NCBI RefSeq assembly: GCF_050436995.1
Contig: NC_134764.1
Coordinates: 9,424,001-9,488,000, forward strand
Direction: 5' to 3'
Origin: Anticarsia gemmatalis
Lineage: Eukaryota > Arthropoda > Insecta > Lepidoptera > Erebidae
DNA length: 64,000 nucleotides
This document shows positions 23,958 through 33,315 of the stretch, piece after piece. The notes under the pieces are model-generated. The model saw nothing but the letters and a program-made list of their open reading frames with translations. It searched no databases and was not told the DNA's origin. The position numbers were made by a program, and so were the translations under genes. Numbering within the stretch: position 1 is the first letter of the stretch; every line of letters starts with the position of its first letter.

Positions 23958-26921
23958 ATGAATAATACAGATACAAGCTGTCCCCAAGTGCCTGGCGACT
24001 CCAGCGGCTGTGCTGGCGTTGACGGGCGCCAAAGCGGCACTGGAGCCAGGGGCGATAATCTCCGGGCGAGAAATACCAACCGTCAGACGACTTCGGCAAA
24101 CATAATAATGGACTCTGATACTCTCAATATAATAACATACAATGTTCGCACCCTTATGAAAGATGAGCGTATAATAGAATTTGAAAATGCTCTCACCCAC
24201 ATCAACTGGGACATTATAGGACTCTCAGAAGTCAGAAGACAAGGAGAAATAACAGAAGAGAGAGAAAACTATGTCTTCTATCACATTGGAGAGACTAGTG
24301 GGCGCTATGGTGTAGGGTTTATGGTGGCGAAAAAATGGAGAAACAATATTATAGAATTCCTAGGATATTCCGAACGTATAGCTGTACTTAAATTCCGCCT
24401 CAACGATAAAACTACATTATCCATCATTCAAGTATATGCACCAACATCAGCACATCCCGATGAAGATATCGAAGATTTTTACAACCTCCTCAACACGGCT
24501 TGTGATGAAAATCGTGGTACTTGGAATATGGTAATAGGTGATTTCAACGCAAAGATAGGAACAAGACAGGAAAATGATGATAGACACACACTTGGTCCAC
24601 ATGGCCTAGGGTACCGTAATGAACGAGGTACTAGGCTAATACAATTTTCTTCTGCTCAAAACATGCACATTGCCAACAGCATGTTCCCAAAAAGACCTCA
24701 ACGTCGCTGGACATGGGTCTCTCCAAACTGCAGCATAAAAAATGAGATCGACTTTATACTCACGTCCGATCAAAAAATAGTAACAGATGTAGGTGTTATC
24801 AATAAATTCAATTTCAGTTCCGATCATCGACCAATCCGTGCCAAAGTTAAATTCAATTTTAGAATTCATAGAGCCGCATTGTTTGCATCCCGAATTAAAA
24901 GGATCACCAAGAGTAACCTTCTTAATAACTCAGACCAATTCAACCTCGATCTCTCCAACTACTTTGGAAGCCTCGAAATAGATATAGAGGATGTTGAAGA
25001 TCAATACAACAAAATAATCACGGGTATACAAATAAGCAGTAACAAAATAAAAAACAATAGAATAAAAACCAATAAACTTACAAGCACAACAATTAACCTA
25101 ATAGAAAAAAGACAACAATATACAATCGGCACCGCACAATATAGATTAATAGACAGACAGGTGAAAAGATACATAAGAAAAGACATCAGAAATTTAAATA
25201 CTCATCTAGTGAAAGTAGCACTTGAAAAACAAAAGTCTTTAAGAGTAGCAAAAGAAGGTATATCTAGAACAAAACAATGGATCAGTAGCTTAAAGGACAA
25301 CGAGGGGAAATTACAACACAGCAGAGACAAAGTTATTAACATCTGTACAGAATACTATAAAAACTTATATTCGGACAGCTCTAAACCCATAGATACTGTA
25401 ACACCCTACACATGCGCAGAAGACATTCCTCCGATACAAGAAAGTGAGGTACATAAGGTACTTAAAAGCATGCCATATGGAAAAAGTCCTGGAGAGGACG
25501 GAGTAACCACAGAGGCTCTCAAAATTGGTCTTCCCACACTTCTCACCCATATCACCAAACTTTTCAACACCATTCTAAAAACCGGCAAGTTTCCTGTTAA
25601 GATGTGCCACTCCAATATTATTCTTTTACATAAAAAAGGCCCAAAAAATGACATCAACAACTACCGACCTATCAGTTTAGTCTCCCATTTGTACAAGGCT
25701 TATATCAAAATTATATTCAATCGCATTGACAGTAAATTAGATTCCCATCAGCCACCCGAACAAGCTGGATTCCGGCCTGGATTCTCCACTACAGACCACC
25801 TCCAAACTCTAAATCAGGTAATAGAAAAATACACAGAGTATCAGACACCTCTCTACTTAGCCTTCGTTGACTATACAAAAGCCTTCGACAGTATCAAACA
25901 TCAACACATTTTCTCCGCTTTACATAACCAAGAAATAAATAGCACTTACATATCTCTAATAAAAACCATATACAACAATAGCACCGCAAATATTAAGTTA
26001 AATTCTCTAGGTCCCACTTTTACAATAGAAAAAGGAGTAAAGCAAGGTGACCCGCTCTCTCCTAAATTATTTACGAGCACGCTAGAAGAAGTTTTTAAAT
26101 CTTTAGCTGTTAGATGGAGGGAGAATGGCATTATGGTCGGCGAAAATAGGCTTACCAACCTAAGATTCGCCGACGATATCGTCCTTTTCGCGCCATCTGC
26201 CACGGGCATCGAAAAAATGCTCCAAGACCTGAGCACAGCAAGCCTTGAGGTTGGACTGACGATGAATCAATCCAAGACAAAGATAATGACCAACAGCAGA
26301 AAACGTAAGGTCGAGGTTGACGGGCAGGAATTACACTATGTCGATGAGTACGTTTACCTGGGCCAGTTAGTCTCCTTCGAGAACAGGCAGGACAAAGAAA
26401 TCGATCGCCGGATTGAAAATGCCTGGAAGAGCTACTGGTCCATGAAAGCGCTAATGAAGGGTGACCTTCCAATGTCTCTCAAGCGTAAACTCATCGACAT
26501 GTGTATTCTGCCCGTCCTAACTTACGGAGCTCAAACATGGTCACTGACTGAGTCTCAAAAGTCCAAACTCAAGGTTTGCCAAAGAGCCATAGAACGCAGT
26601 GTTCTTGGAATAAAATTAATAGATAAAATCCGAAACTCGGACATACGTTCACGGACTGGCATTACTGATGTGGGCACAAAAACAGCAAAGCTTAAATGGG
26701 AGTGGGCGGGTCACGTCAGCCGCATGCACCCAGATAGATGGGCACGGATCAGCACGCAATGGGTGCCTACAGAGGGACGTCGCCGTCGGGGCAGACCCAA
26801 GAAGCGCTGGCGTGACGATCTAGATGCCTTTAATATTAATTGGACACGAATAGCAGGAGATAGAGGGGACTGGAAGAAAATGGGGGAGGCCTTTGCCCAG
26901 CAGTGGGACAGTACAGGCTAA
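23958..26921 (+). CDS. RTE endonuclease-reverse transcriptase, intact
   Basis: 987 residues from the first ATG at 23958; the frame is open further upstream but without an ATG. A second Met at residue 51 (24108) sits just before the endonuclease domain and could also initiate. The N-terminal AP-type endonuclease spans about residues 55-300: YNVRT (Asn62), SEVR (catalytic Glu91), GDFNA 194-198, and SSDHR with Asp289 and His290. The reverse transcriptase follows: KSPGEDG, YRPISL, QAGFRPG, motif A DYTKAFDS (Asp638), motif B QGDP 696-699, motif C FADD 737-740, YLG 800-802. The C-terminus has LTYGAQTWSLT and RGRPKKRWRDDL near 944-955, typical of RTE-clade proteins often labelled craniofacial development protein 2-like. 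It nicks target DNA and copies its own RNA onto the nick. All catalytic residues are present, with no stop or frameshift. Confidence 0.95.
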   Translation: MNNTDTSCPQVPGDSSGCAGVDGRQSGTGARGDNLRARNTNRQTTSANIIMDSDTLNIITYNVRTLMKDERIIEFENALTHINWDIIGLSEVRRQGEITEERENYVFYHIGETSGRYGVGFMVAKKWRNNIIEFLGYSERIAVLKFRLNDKTTLSIIQVYAPTSAHPDEDIEDFYNLLNTACDENRGTWNMVIGDFNAKIGTRQENDDRHTLGPHGLGYRNERGTRLIQFSSAQNMHIANSMFPKRPQRRWTWVSPNCSIKNEIDFILTSDQKIVTDVGVINKFNFSSDHRPIRAKVKFNFRIHRAALFASRIKRITKSNLLNNSDQFNLDLSNYFGSLEIDIEDVEDQYNKIITGIQISSNKIKNNRIKTNKLTSTTINLIEKRQQYTIGTAQYRLIDRQVKRYIRKDIRNLNTHLVKVALEKQKSLRVAKEGISRTKQWISSLKDNEGKLQHSRDKVINICTEYYKNLYSDSSKPIDTVTPYTCAEDIPPIQESEVHKVLKSMPYGKSPGEDGVTTEALKIGLPTLLTHITKLFNTILKTGKFPVKMCHSNIILLHKKGPKNDINNYRPISLVSHLYKAYIKIIFNRIDSKLDSHQPPEQAGFRPGFSTTDHLQTLNQVIEKYTEYQTPLYLAFVDYTKAFDSIKHQHIFSALHNQEINSTYISLIKTIYNNSTANIKLNSLGPTFTIEKGVKQGDPLSPKLFTSTLEEVFKSLAVRWRENGIMVGENRLTNLRFADDIVLFAPSATGIEKMLQDLSTASLEVGLTMNQSKTKIMTNSRKRKVEVDGQELHYVDEYVYLGQLVSFENRQDKEIDRRIENAWKSYWSMKALMKGDLPMSLKRKLIDMCILPVLTYGAQTWSLTESQKSKLKVCQRAIERSVLGIKLIDKIRNSDIRSRTGITDVGTKTAKLKWEWAGHVSRMHPDRWARISTQWVPTEGRRRRGRPKKRWRDDLDAFNINWTRIAGDRGDWKKMGEAFAQQWDSTG

Positions 26922-26922
<1 letters not shown>

Positions 26923-26985
<63 letters not shown>
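26923..26985 (+). repeat. 63-nt uninterrupted poly(A) tail of the RTE element
   Basis: The stop codon TAA ends at 26921 and one C follows, then A residues to 26985. There is effectively no 3' UTR. Many RTE elements end in short tandem repeats rather than pure A, so the long A tract is notable. Its exact length may be affected by assembly. Confidence 0.95.
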
Positions 26986-26987
<2 letters not shown>

Positions 26988-27299
26988 TCAATATATTGGT
27001 TAACCTGAGTTTCGGATAGTTTCTGGGAAGTACGAAAGATACGAAGCATAATTAGTGTTTTACTTCCAGTTATTGCGATTCTCTGTACAGGATCCACCTG
27101 CGATTCACAGTGGTGTACATGACTAGTAAAGGTCGTTGGATTGGCATCTGAAACTAGTTTGAAACCAAACTTTACTATTTAGTTGCAGTACAGTTTTTGA
27201 CGATTGGAGACCTATAAGTATTTGAAAAACTAATTATAAGATAGTGTTTCGTCTCAACCTATATAATTTCACTGCTAGGTTATGCTCTGCATATTATTT

Positions 27300-27600
27300 A
27301 TTTAAATGAATTTTCACTGCTGGGCAACGGTTTACTGCTCTACCCATAACGAGGGAAGGGGTTAGGCCTTGGGTCCACCATGCGGGCCTAATGCAGTATG
27401 GGGACTTTGCATACCTCCAAAAACAGTTCTAAAGAACTCTCAGGCATGTAAGGTTGAACCACAAGGTGTTTCTTCGCCGAGATAAATATTTCTATAACAC
27501 ACAATACTTCGAAAATTCATTGGTGTGTTGCCTGTGGTTCGAACCTTCAACGACGTTGCGTAAGACAATCTATACCTCTCGGCTATCACTGCTCTCATGT
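27300..27600 (-). repeat. tRNA-derived SINE with RTE-like tail, reverse orientation
   Basis: The left part (CACTGCTGGGCAACGG at 27315-27330) is the reverse complement of the RTE 3' end. Next come GGCCTTGGGTCCACCATGCG, GGGGACTTTGCATACCTCC and AACTCTCAGGCATGTAAGGT, modules of a common lepidopteran SINE. The right end has TGGTTCGAACC (about 27535-27545) and CTCGGCTATCACTGC, a reversed tRNA-like head. A sister copy is at 53533-53745. Confidence 0.65.
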
Positions 27601-27718
27601 TTATTTTTTATTTATACTACACTAAATATTTACAAAGACGCTTATCTGTTTTTGTTTCTCTATACACTAGACTAAATATTTATAAAGGCACGTGTCTAAG
27701 TTCAAGGACAAATAATAA

Positions 27719-27815
27719 TTTAAGCCGCCCAAAGACCTCTGCCTTAACGACTGTCACAGATGACAAAAAATTGGGACGACGTTTTTACGTGCCGTTTGAA
27801 GTACGTCGACGCTCA
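27719..27815 (-). repeat. 5S-related SINE body fragment, reverse orientation
   Basis: TTTAAGCCGCCCAAAGACCT..CTTAACGACTGTC..GACGTTTTTACGTGCC is the diverged reverse complement of the body of the element at 27866-28124. The 5S-like head is missing. The copy lies 50 bp left of its forward relative, making an inverted pair. Confidence 0.6.
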
Positions 27816-27865
27816 GCTCAAATAACACTTAGCCTAGATGCTAGTGTATTTCTTATATATATTTG

Positions 27866-28124
27866 AGGCGCCCATAGCCAGTTGCGCTCACCGGTCGGTA
27901 AACGATCTGTGGGTTAAGCAACCCTTGGCGCGGTCACTCTATAGATGGGTGACCGCATAGTGGTATTTGAACTGGGCGTCTCCGTGCTTCGGAGGGCACG
28001 TAAAAAGTCGGTCCCGGCTGTTGTCTACTAAGATAACAGTCGTTAAGCCATGTCAAAGGCCTTCGGGCGGCTTGAACAACTTTGACACTAGGTTGACCAC
28101 TAACCATACGATAAGAAGAAGAAG
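27866..28124 (+). repeat. SINE with 5S-rRNA-like head
   Basis: The first ~95 bp resembles 5S rRNA: GTTAAGCAAC (27913-27922), GGCGCGGT (27927-27934) and GATGGGTGACCGC (27944-27956) occur in the order and spacing of the 5S internal promoter region (A box to C box). The body follows (TCCGTGCTTCGGAGGGCACG, AAGTCGGTCCCGGCTGTTGT, GGCCTTCGGGCGGCTTGAAC) and the 3' end is (AAG)n. It is not a functional 5S gene, because the 5' half is diverged and no T-run terminator lies at the expected site. RNA polymerase III transcription is an inference. Confidence 0.7.
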
Positions 28125-28816
28125 TATATATAATAACATGACTGTTTATTCCCGAAGGGGTGAGCTTTAATAGATGAAGACATAAATCTTAGGCCAAATT
28201 ATTTCGGTGTGTAATGCCTACAGATAGTAAATTATTTGGTTTATGTAACTAAAGTCTAGGCTATTGAGAATGTTCTAACTGAAAACTTTAGGAATATTTA
28301 TTCCTGAACTAAGAATAAAAAATAATAAATAAGTTATCAAATCTCCTATAAATAAATTATTATCTAGTATAGATAGAAGTATAGACTACCCTAATGCAAA
28401 TTTTTGAACTCATGCCATCAAATTCCAACTTTTTTTAAATTTACCTTACTGATTTATATGGAGAATTTTCACTTTATGTATGTTTATTACACAGGCTGTT
28501 GTCAACATGTAAAGTGACAAAAAATTCATACATCATCATTCATCATTTTCAACCAATATCTTTTCCTACACCACAATATTTTTATATACAAAAGAATACT
28601 TAATAAATAGCGATCTATCACTATATTATTATCACAACGGACCCAATCTATATTCATCGTTAGATTACATCACCCTATATATTTTGTTCACGAAACTTTT
28701 TTCGGCCAACCCTGTCCCTTCAAACGACGGAGATAACAGATGCAGAGATAATGTACCAGGGTTGTCACGCGACCAGAAAAATACGGAAAAGGACGGTCAA
28801 GAGACATACAGAATAA
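28125..28816. other. AT-rich spacer, nothing recognised
   Basis: About 690 bp between the 5S-related SINE and the Harbinger element. No gene or element is seen. Confidence 0.4.
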
Positions 28817-30058
28817 AGGCCCATTTAGACGGGGAGAGTTTCTCGTACGGTTCCGAGCGAGAAACTATACGCTACTATCACAAGCAATAATCGCCATAAC
28901 ACAATCGTATCAAAATGTTTACATACAGGCAAGAACTAAAATCTCGCCTACGATAATGTCATACGAGATTCGCTTATGACTTATCGCTAGGCGATAATTG
29001 CCTATGTTGGTTTACACAACGAAGGTATAGTAAGCAGATTGTTGCTTACGAGAATCTCAACTTGTATAAACACGATCTCGTGTGACATATTTTCGAGTTG
29101 ATACGAGTATCGTACAAATCAGTTTGAATCGTTTTTAGTGCGAGATTTGTCATTCGAGTTTAGTGATCCGATGCATTTTCGAGAACTGATAGCGACACAC
29201 AGTGGTGGAATTCAAGCATGCAAGATGACTTTCCAAATGATTCAACGAATGCACAATAATTATTTTTTTCCAAATATCTCTATATCAAGTTGATTTATTA
29301 TAAGCTAATTGCCATTTATTTGTTTTGTAATCTACCTTATTAAAGCAAGACTGATTTTGAATAAATGCTTAGATAATCTTTTGATAGTTAAGTGATTTTG
29401 AAATTAATCGTGTTTCATTCATACCTTAATGAAATACTCCAATGCTATGTAAATAGCTTGCAGAACTTCTACCGAAAAGTAACTTATGGTACACCTATAT
29501 ACTATAAATATTTCTGATAATGTTTGAAATGAATCTTCTGTAGCCAAATATTTTAAAGTTATTTCCAATTTTGTACGAGCGGGGTATAGCGTGACGCATA
29601 TTTGTATCACTTTTTTGTATAGATGGTCCAATTTCTTGAAGTAGATATATGAGTTGAGTTTTCGTTACCCGAAATATATTTTTGAATGTCTCTTCATCTT
29701 TCAATTGTAATTCAAGGCACAACATGTTAGATGCTCCCAAATCATTTCTTCTAGCTATCCATTTTCTAACCCAACGCCTTTTCTTCTTTTTCCGTTTACC
29801 TTATTCTTGCCTCAGAAGAGCAGATATAATTAAAACACCCTCGCGCACTGCATTCATAGTAGCAACTGGCATAAAATCTCGAAATACGATTATTGCTTTG
29901 AAATTATGTTTACACGGACATAACAATATTACATTGCAAGGCAATTCTCGCCCAAAGCAACGAGCGAGGAGAGCGAATGTTTAGACGAAAGAAATGTTTT
30001 ATATTCTTTCGATAATCGTATCTTCGAGACGAGAAACTCTCCCCGTCTAAATGGGCCT
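28817..30058. mobile_element. PIF/Harbinger element, 1,242 bp, non-autonomous
   Basis: The left terminus AGGCCCATTTAGACGGGGAG and its exact complement at the right (CTCCCCGTCTAAATGGGCCT) extend inward through AGTTTCTCGT to 30 bp. TAA flanks both ends (28814-28816, 30059-30061), the PIF/Harbinger signature. The right half carries a broken transposase N-terminal region on the minus strand. The left half (28860-29300) is rich in CGATAA/TTATCG and CGAGAT motifs and holds no recognised ORF. The C-terminal DDE region is absent, so the element cannot move itself. Confidence 0.9.
29419..29872 (-). pseudogene. Harbinger transposase, N-terminal fragment, broken
   Basis: On the minus strand from the Met at 29872 it reads MPVATMNAVREGV, then ISALLRQE and a stop at about 29801. 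The same frame continues with GKRKKKKRRWVRKWIARRND, LGASNMLCLELQLKDEE, FKNIFRVTKTQLIYLLQEIG and QKSDTNMRHAIP. A one-base shift near 29580 then leads to KLEITLKYLATEDSFQTLSE and ends at 29419. Residue order matches PIF/Harbinger transposases: basic patch, RRNELGAS-like motif, YLL..I.KQDTNMR, then a LRFLATGDSF-like HTH segment. The premature stop, frameshift and missing DDE core make it non-functional. AAG|GTATGA at the end resembles a splice donor, so the parent gene may be split there. Confidence 0.8.
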
Positions 30059-31384
30059 TAAATGTAGAGAAATGTAATGATACGTTGGAGCAGGAATATT
30101 ATTTTGGGAAGGTTAAAATGTTTTGTTGTGCTTGAGTTGATTAAGTGACTTTCGTGTGAGGAGGAAGTCAGTGATGATAAATCATTTAAAGGTGATATTA
30201 AACAGATTGTACTAATTACTTACTTCGATAGAGATGTGAGCTTAATACTTTTTTTAATAACAGGACATATAATACTAGATAGTTATTAAATGCAAATGGC
30301 ACGACTGCCTCATCTCATATTGGTAATCGCTTGGCCACTTCATATTTTTTTTTCTACTGCATTTTCAGCCGAGTTTTGTAGTGCACTCTGGGCTAGTGAT
30401 TTGACAACAAAAACAATATTTGAACTATGAAATTTTAAAATCTCTCGAAAAATGTGTCCTACAAAATTCTTGTTCCACCGCAACACCGTCCATCTAATTC
30501 GATTGGTCAAATCGCTAGTTTCGACACACGTATCTGTTTGTACTCGACCCAATATCGGAGAGAGCTTGAACAAACATCGTTACAAAAATGAAGGAAGCCA
30601 AAAACACGTACAGTCCGGTCAATCTGCAAATAGCCTGGTTAATATTGACCTTCCCTGGCTGTCTCTTGGCCTTAAATTCGTTAGCGAAGAGGGGATTTTG
30701 GGTGAGGTCTTAGAGGTCATGTTAGACTGGTCGGCTGTCGAGGACAGAGTAGCCAAATTGATTACGTAAGATGGTTACGGATGACCAGATCTGTCATGGT
30801 GGACAAACAAATGTGAAAGCCCGCAGCTGAGCCTAAGCTCAATATTAACTATACTTATTTTCAAAACGTTTTCGCCTGTGAATAGAGAGTTATTTGGGTC
30901 ATGTTTTTATTACTCGCACTCTACGATCGATGTTAATAGTCTTTCATTCATACTTTGTATTAATGAGGTTGGGTTTTTGCTGAATACTAACAAACTAGCA
31001 CATAAATCAAGAAAAAAAAATTGTTCACTCATTTACTGATTCTTATATAGCTCAAAACTTTACAAACAAATAAACAACAAAAATAAATTTCAATCAGGCT
31101 TGAAACATATGTTTATTATACAAAATCTTATTTTTAAGTACGAGTAGTGACGAGTACCTATCCTTTACTCACGTCGTAATTCCGACTTTAATAAGTATTT
31201 CTGTTACAAAACCTTACTAATTATGAGTTATATCCTATTGTAGGACAGAGGCATTATTCTTATATCTGTATCTATAGCTATTTAAAGCCAGATACAATCT
31301 TTCAACATACAAAAAAAATCTCACAAGCTCCCAATAAACAACCAACATAAAAAATAACTACAAAAACCAAGCACTTAGTTTCTA

Positions 31385-31500
31385 AGAGGTGATTTTCCGA
31401 TATACACATCGGAGGCTTTGCGGCCGCAAACCACGGCATTAACAGGCTTTTCCACTCCACCAGCCTACCCGTGACGGTGCCGTGACGGAGCCGTTTTAAT
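31385..31500. other. GC-rich structured patch
   Basis: TCCGAT-ATACAC-ATCGGA (31396-31413) forms a 6-bp hairpin. It is followed at once by the 14-bp palindrome TTTGCGGCCGCAAA (31417-31430). The direct repeats CCGTGACGG are at about 31470-31490. It stands out against the AT-rich surroundings and I cannot assign it to a family. Confidence 0.4.
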
Positions 31501-31659
31501 TCACTAAAGGCATTAATATTGGTCGTCCTATTTTGTTATAAAAATTTTAAATCTTGGATTAAAATTTAGAATTTTTTCTTTTTGCTTTTAGGGCGTTGTG
31601 CATCTTTTATTGGAGTAAAAATAGTAGGTATGCTTTAATTATATATTTATTTCTTTGTT

Positions 31660-31830
31660 ATGTTGTGGCTTATGTAGCCACCATGCTCTTCACGCTGCAC
31701 TTGATTGACGTGGGTTCGATTCCCAAATGAAGCAAATGTCTACGGGATGCGTAATTACCTGTCTCAAGTACACGATGTACTTTTGTTGATTGTTTGTATA
31801 ATTGTAAATATTTCTGCGAGATAAGGATAA
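31660..31830 (+). repeat. tRNA-derived SINE
   Basis: B box GGTTCGATTCC at 31713-31723 lies after a tRNA-like head containing ACGCTGCACTTGATTGACGT. The body (GAAGCAAATGTCTACGGGAT, TACCTGTCTCAAGTACACGA, GTACTTTTGTTGATTG) matches the layout of lepidopteran tRNA SINEs. The A box is poorly preserved. Confidence 0.6.
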
Positions 31831-32392
31831 TTCTATAATGTAGAAATTTACTTAAAAATACATGTTATTTACTAACTACTAATGTATTTTTATAGAAGCT
31901 CATAATTAAAATATGCTATTAAAATAAACTAATTGACAACAAAAATATTATTAAAATTTCTTTCATAGAATTAATAGAGACACGATAACAATTATTTCTA
32001 ATTAAATTTAATTACCGAAACAAACTATTTTAAATAAATAAACTGTTGTTCAAACTAAAACAATAATAAACTGATTTAAATGTTGAGCACCACTGTCAGC
32101 CATTGGTACTCAACCTTTTCTAAATTAAATAAATTATATTAAAGAATTTCTTCAATATATGAATTTGAACCGCAAATTAAATTCGAAATACCTTTTACTG
32201 AACAAGCTTTCAGAGTGAGTTAAATAAGTTTTATCAATACAGAGACGCATGATGTAATTTATTTAAATAATATTATTAAGAGCGGGGTACACAAAACGAG
32301 CAGGTATAGGTCATAATATTATATTCAAATATAACACTTTTTAATCACAAAATACAAACAAAAATATTTTTTACAATCCGTAATCCATACTA

Positions 32393-32847
32393 TCCATACT
32401 AATATTATAAATGCGAAAGTAACTCTGTCTGTCTGTCTGTCTGACTGTCTGTCTGTCTGCTACTCAATCACGCCTAAACTACTGAACCAATTTGCATTAA
32501 ATTTGGTATGAAGATACTTTGATACCCGAGAAAGGACATAGGCTACTTTTTACCCCGGGAAAATGACGCATTTCCCAGGAAAATTCAAGTGGCGAACGAA
32601 ATCGCGAATAATCAATATTATAATGACATTGAATTAACAAAACTCCGTTGTCATGGCAACTGTTTTAATGGCGGATATGCCTTAGCGCAAATTTTGAGAA
32701 TATTTTTCGTGAAAAAAAAATTATATTTTATATCATCACGCTACGACAAATATGAGCAGTGTCACAGTAAAAAGTGTTACAAAAACGTGGAAAATTCTGA
32801 CCCATTCTCTCTTATGTGACGCAAGCGAAGTTGCGCGGGTCAGCTAG
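32393..32847 (+). mobile_element. Helitron-like element, chimeric head and tail
   Basis: Begins TCCATACTAATATTATAAAT, with a (CTGT)n microsatellite at 32426-32460 and the ACTACTGAACCAATTTGCAT, GACATAGGCTACTTTTTACC blocks of one family. From about 32690 it switches to the tail of the other Helitron-like family (TCATCACGCTACGAC, CCCATTCTCTCTTATGTGAC, GAAGTTGCGCGGGTCAGCTAG). The terminal CTAG is at 32844-32847. No coding capacity. Confidence 0.7.
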
Positions 32848-33047
32848 TAGTATTATAAATGCGAAAGTAACTCGGTCTGTCTGTCTGTTACTCAATCACA
32901 CCTAAACTACTGAACCAATTTGCATGAAATTTAGTATGGAGATATTTTGATACCCGAGAAAGGACATAGGCTACTTTTTACCCCGGGAAAATGACGCATT
33001 CTCATGGAAAAATTCAGATGGCGGACGAAGTCGCGGGTAAAAGCTAG
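32848..33047 (+). mobile_element. Helitron-like element abutting the previous one
   Basis: Starts immediately after the previous CTAG with TAGTATTATAAATGCGAAAG. It has GGTCTGTCTGTCTG, the same TGAACCAATTTGCATGAAAT and GACATAGGCTACTTTTTACC blocks, and ends GTCGCGGGTAAAAGCTAG (33044-33047). It is a shorter, better-preserved copy of the head family with its own tail. Confidence 0.7.
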
Positions 33048-33210
33048 TATAAAATAGTTGTTCCCCAAAAGCTGTGGTCTATTTCTTCACATCGAGAGCA
33101 ATATTTTTGATCAATGTTATTCTTATAATCTTTTGTATAACGGACATAGTACCAAATTATGTAATGCCTTAATGACACTACTCTACGAGATCTATATGCA
33201 TGCATAATAA

Positions 33211-33315
33211 AATCAAGCCTTATTCCCATAGGGGTAGGGACCTCTTCTTTACAAACTGCCCTCGATTCATTCACATCCATACATCTTATTATACAGGACT
33301 ACCCGATCCGTCCCG
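33211..33315 (-). repeat. Dispersed repeat (GGGGTAGGCAGAGACCA family), best local copy
   Basis: AATCAAGCCTTATTCCCATA, then GGGGTAGGGACCTC, TTTACAAACTGCCCTCGATT and CACATCCATACATCTTATTA. Fragments recur at about 5430, 7310, 9288, 20915, 37560, 39058 and 39600. Orientation is inferred from the (TATG)n side seen in other copies. Confidence 0.6.

Larger units (their letters stand above)
23824..26985 (+). mobile_element. Full-length RTE-clade non-LTR retrotransposon
   Basis: An abrupt shift from AT-rich flank to GC-richer sequence occurs near 23825. A 5' UTR of about 135 bp, one long ORF and a 63-A tail follow. ACTTCA at 23818-23823 recurs at 26985-26990 right after the tail and is a plausible target-site duplication, which places the 5' end at about 23824. 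RTE elements usually carry a single endonuclease-RT ORF, no RNase H and a very short 3' UTR, as seen here. The intact ORF and uninterrupted A tract imply recent insertion. The family does not require the first ATG in the longest open frame, which begins upstream at a TTG codon. Confidence 0.9.
30062..32392. other. Mostly unique AT-rich DNA with a SINE fragment and GC island
   Basis: No gene is supported. It includes a GC-rich structured patch at 31385-31500 and a SINE at 31660-31830 (separate entries). The ORF at 30452-30769 shows no recognisable domain. Confidence 0.4.

Noticed and set aside
26152..26472. 106-codon minus-strand frame inside the RTE gene
   Set aside because: Antisense shadow of the reverse transcriptase coding region.
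27866..27960. Functional 5S rRNA gene
   Set aside because: The 5' half is too diverged and the sequence runs into a SINE body without a terminator.
32426..32460. (CTGT)n as an independent microsatellite
   Set aside because: It is an internal part of the Helitron-like element and recurs at the same place in the adjoining copy.
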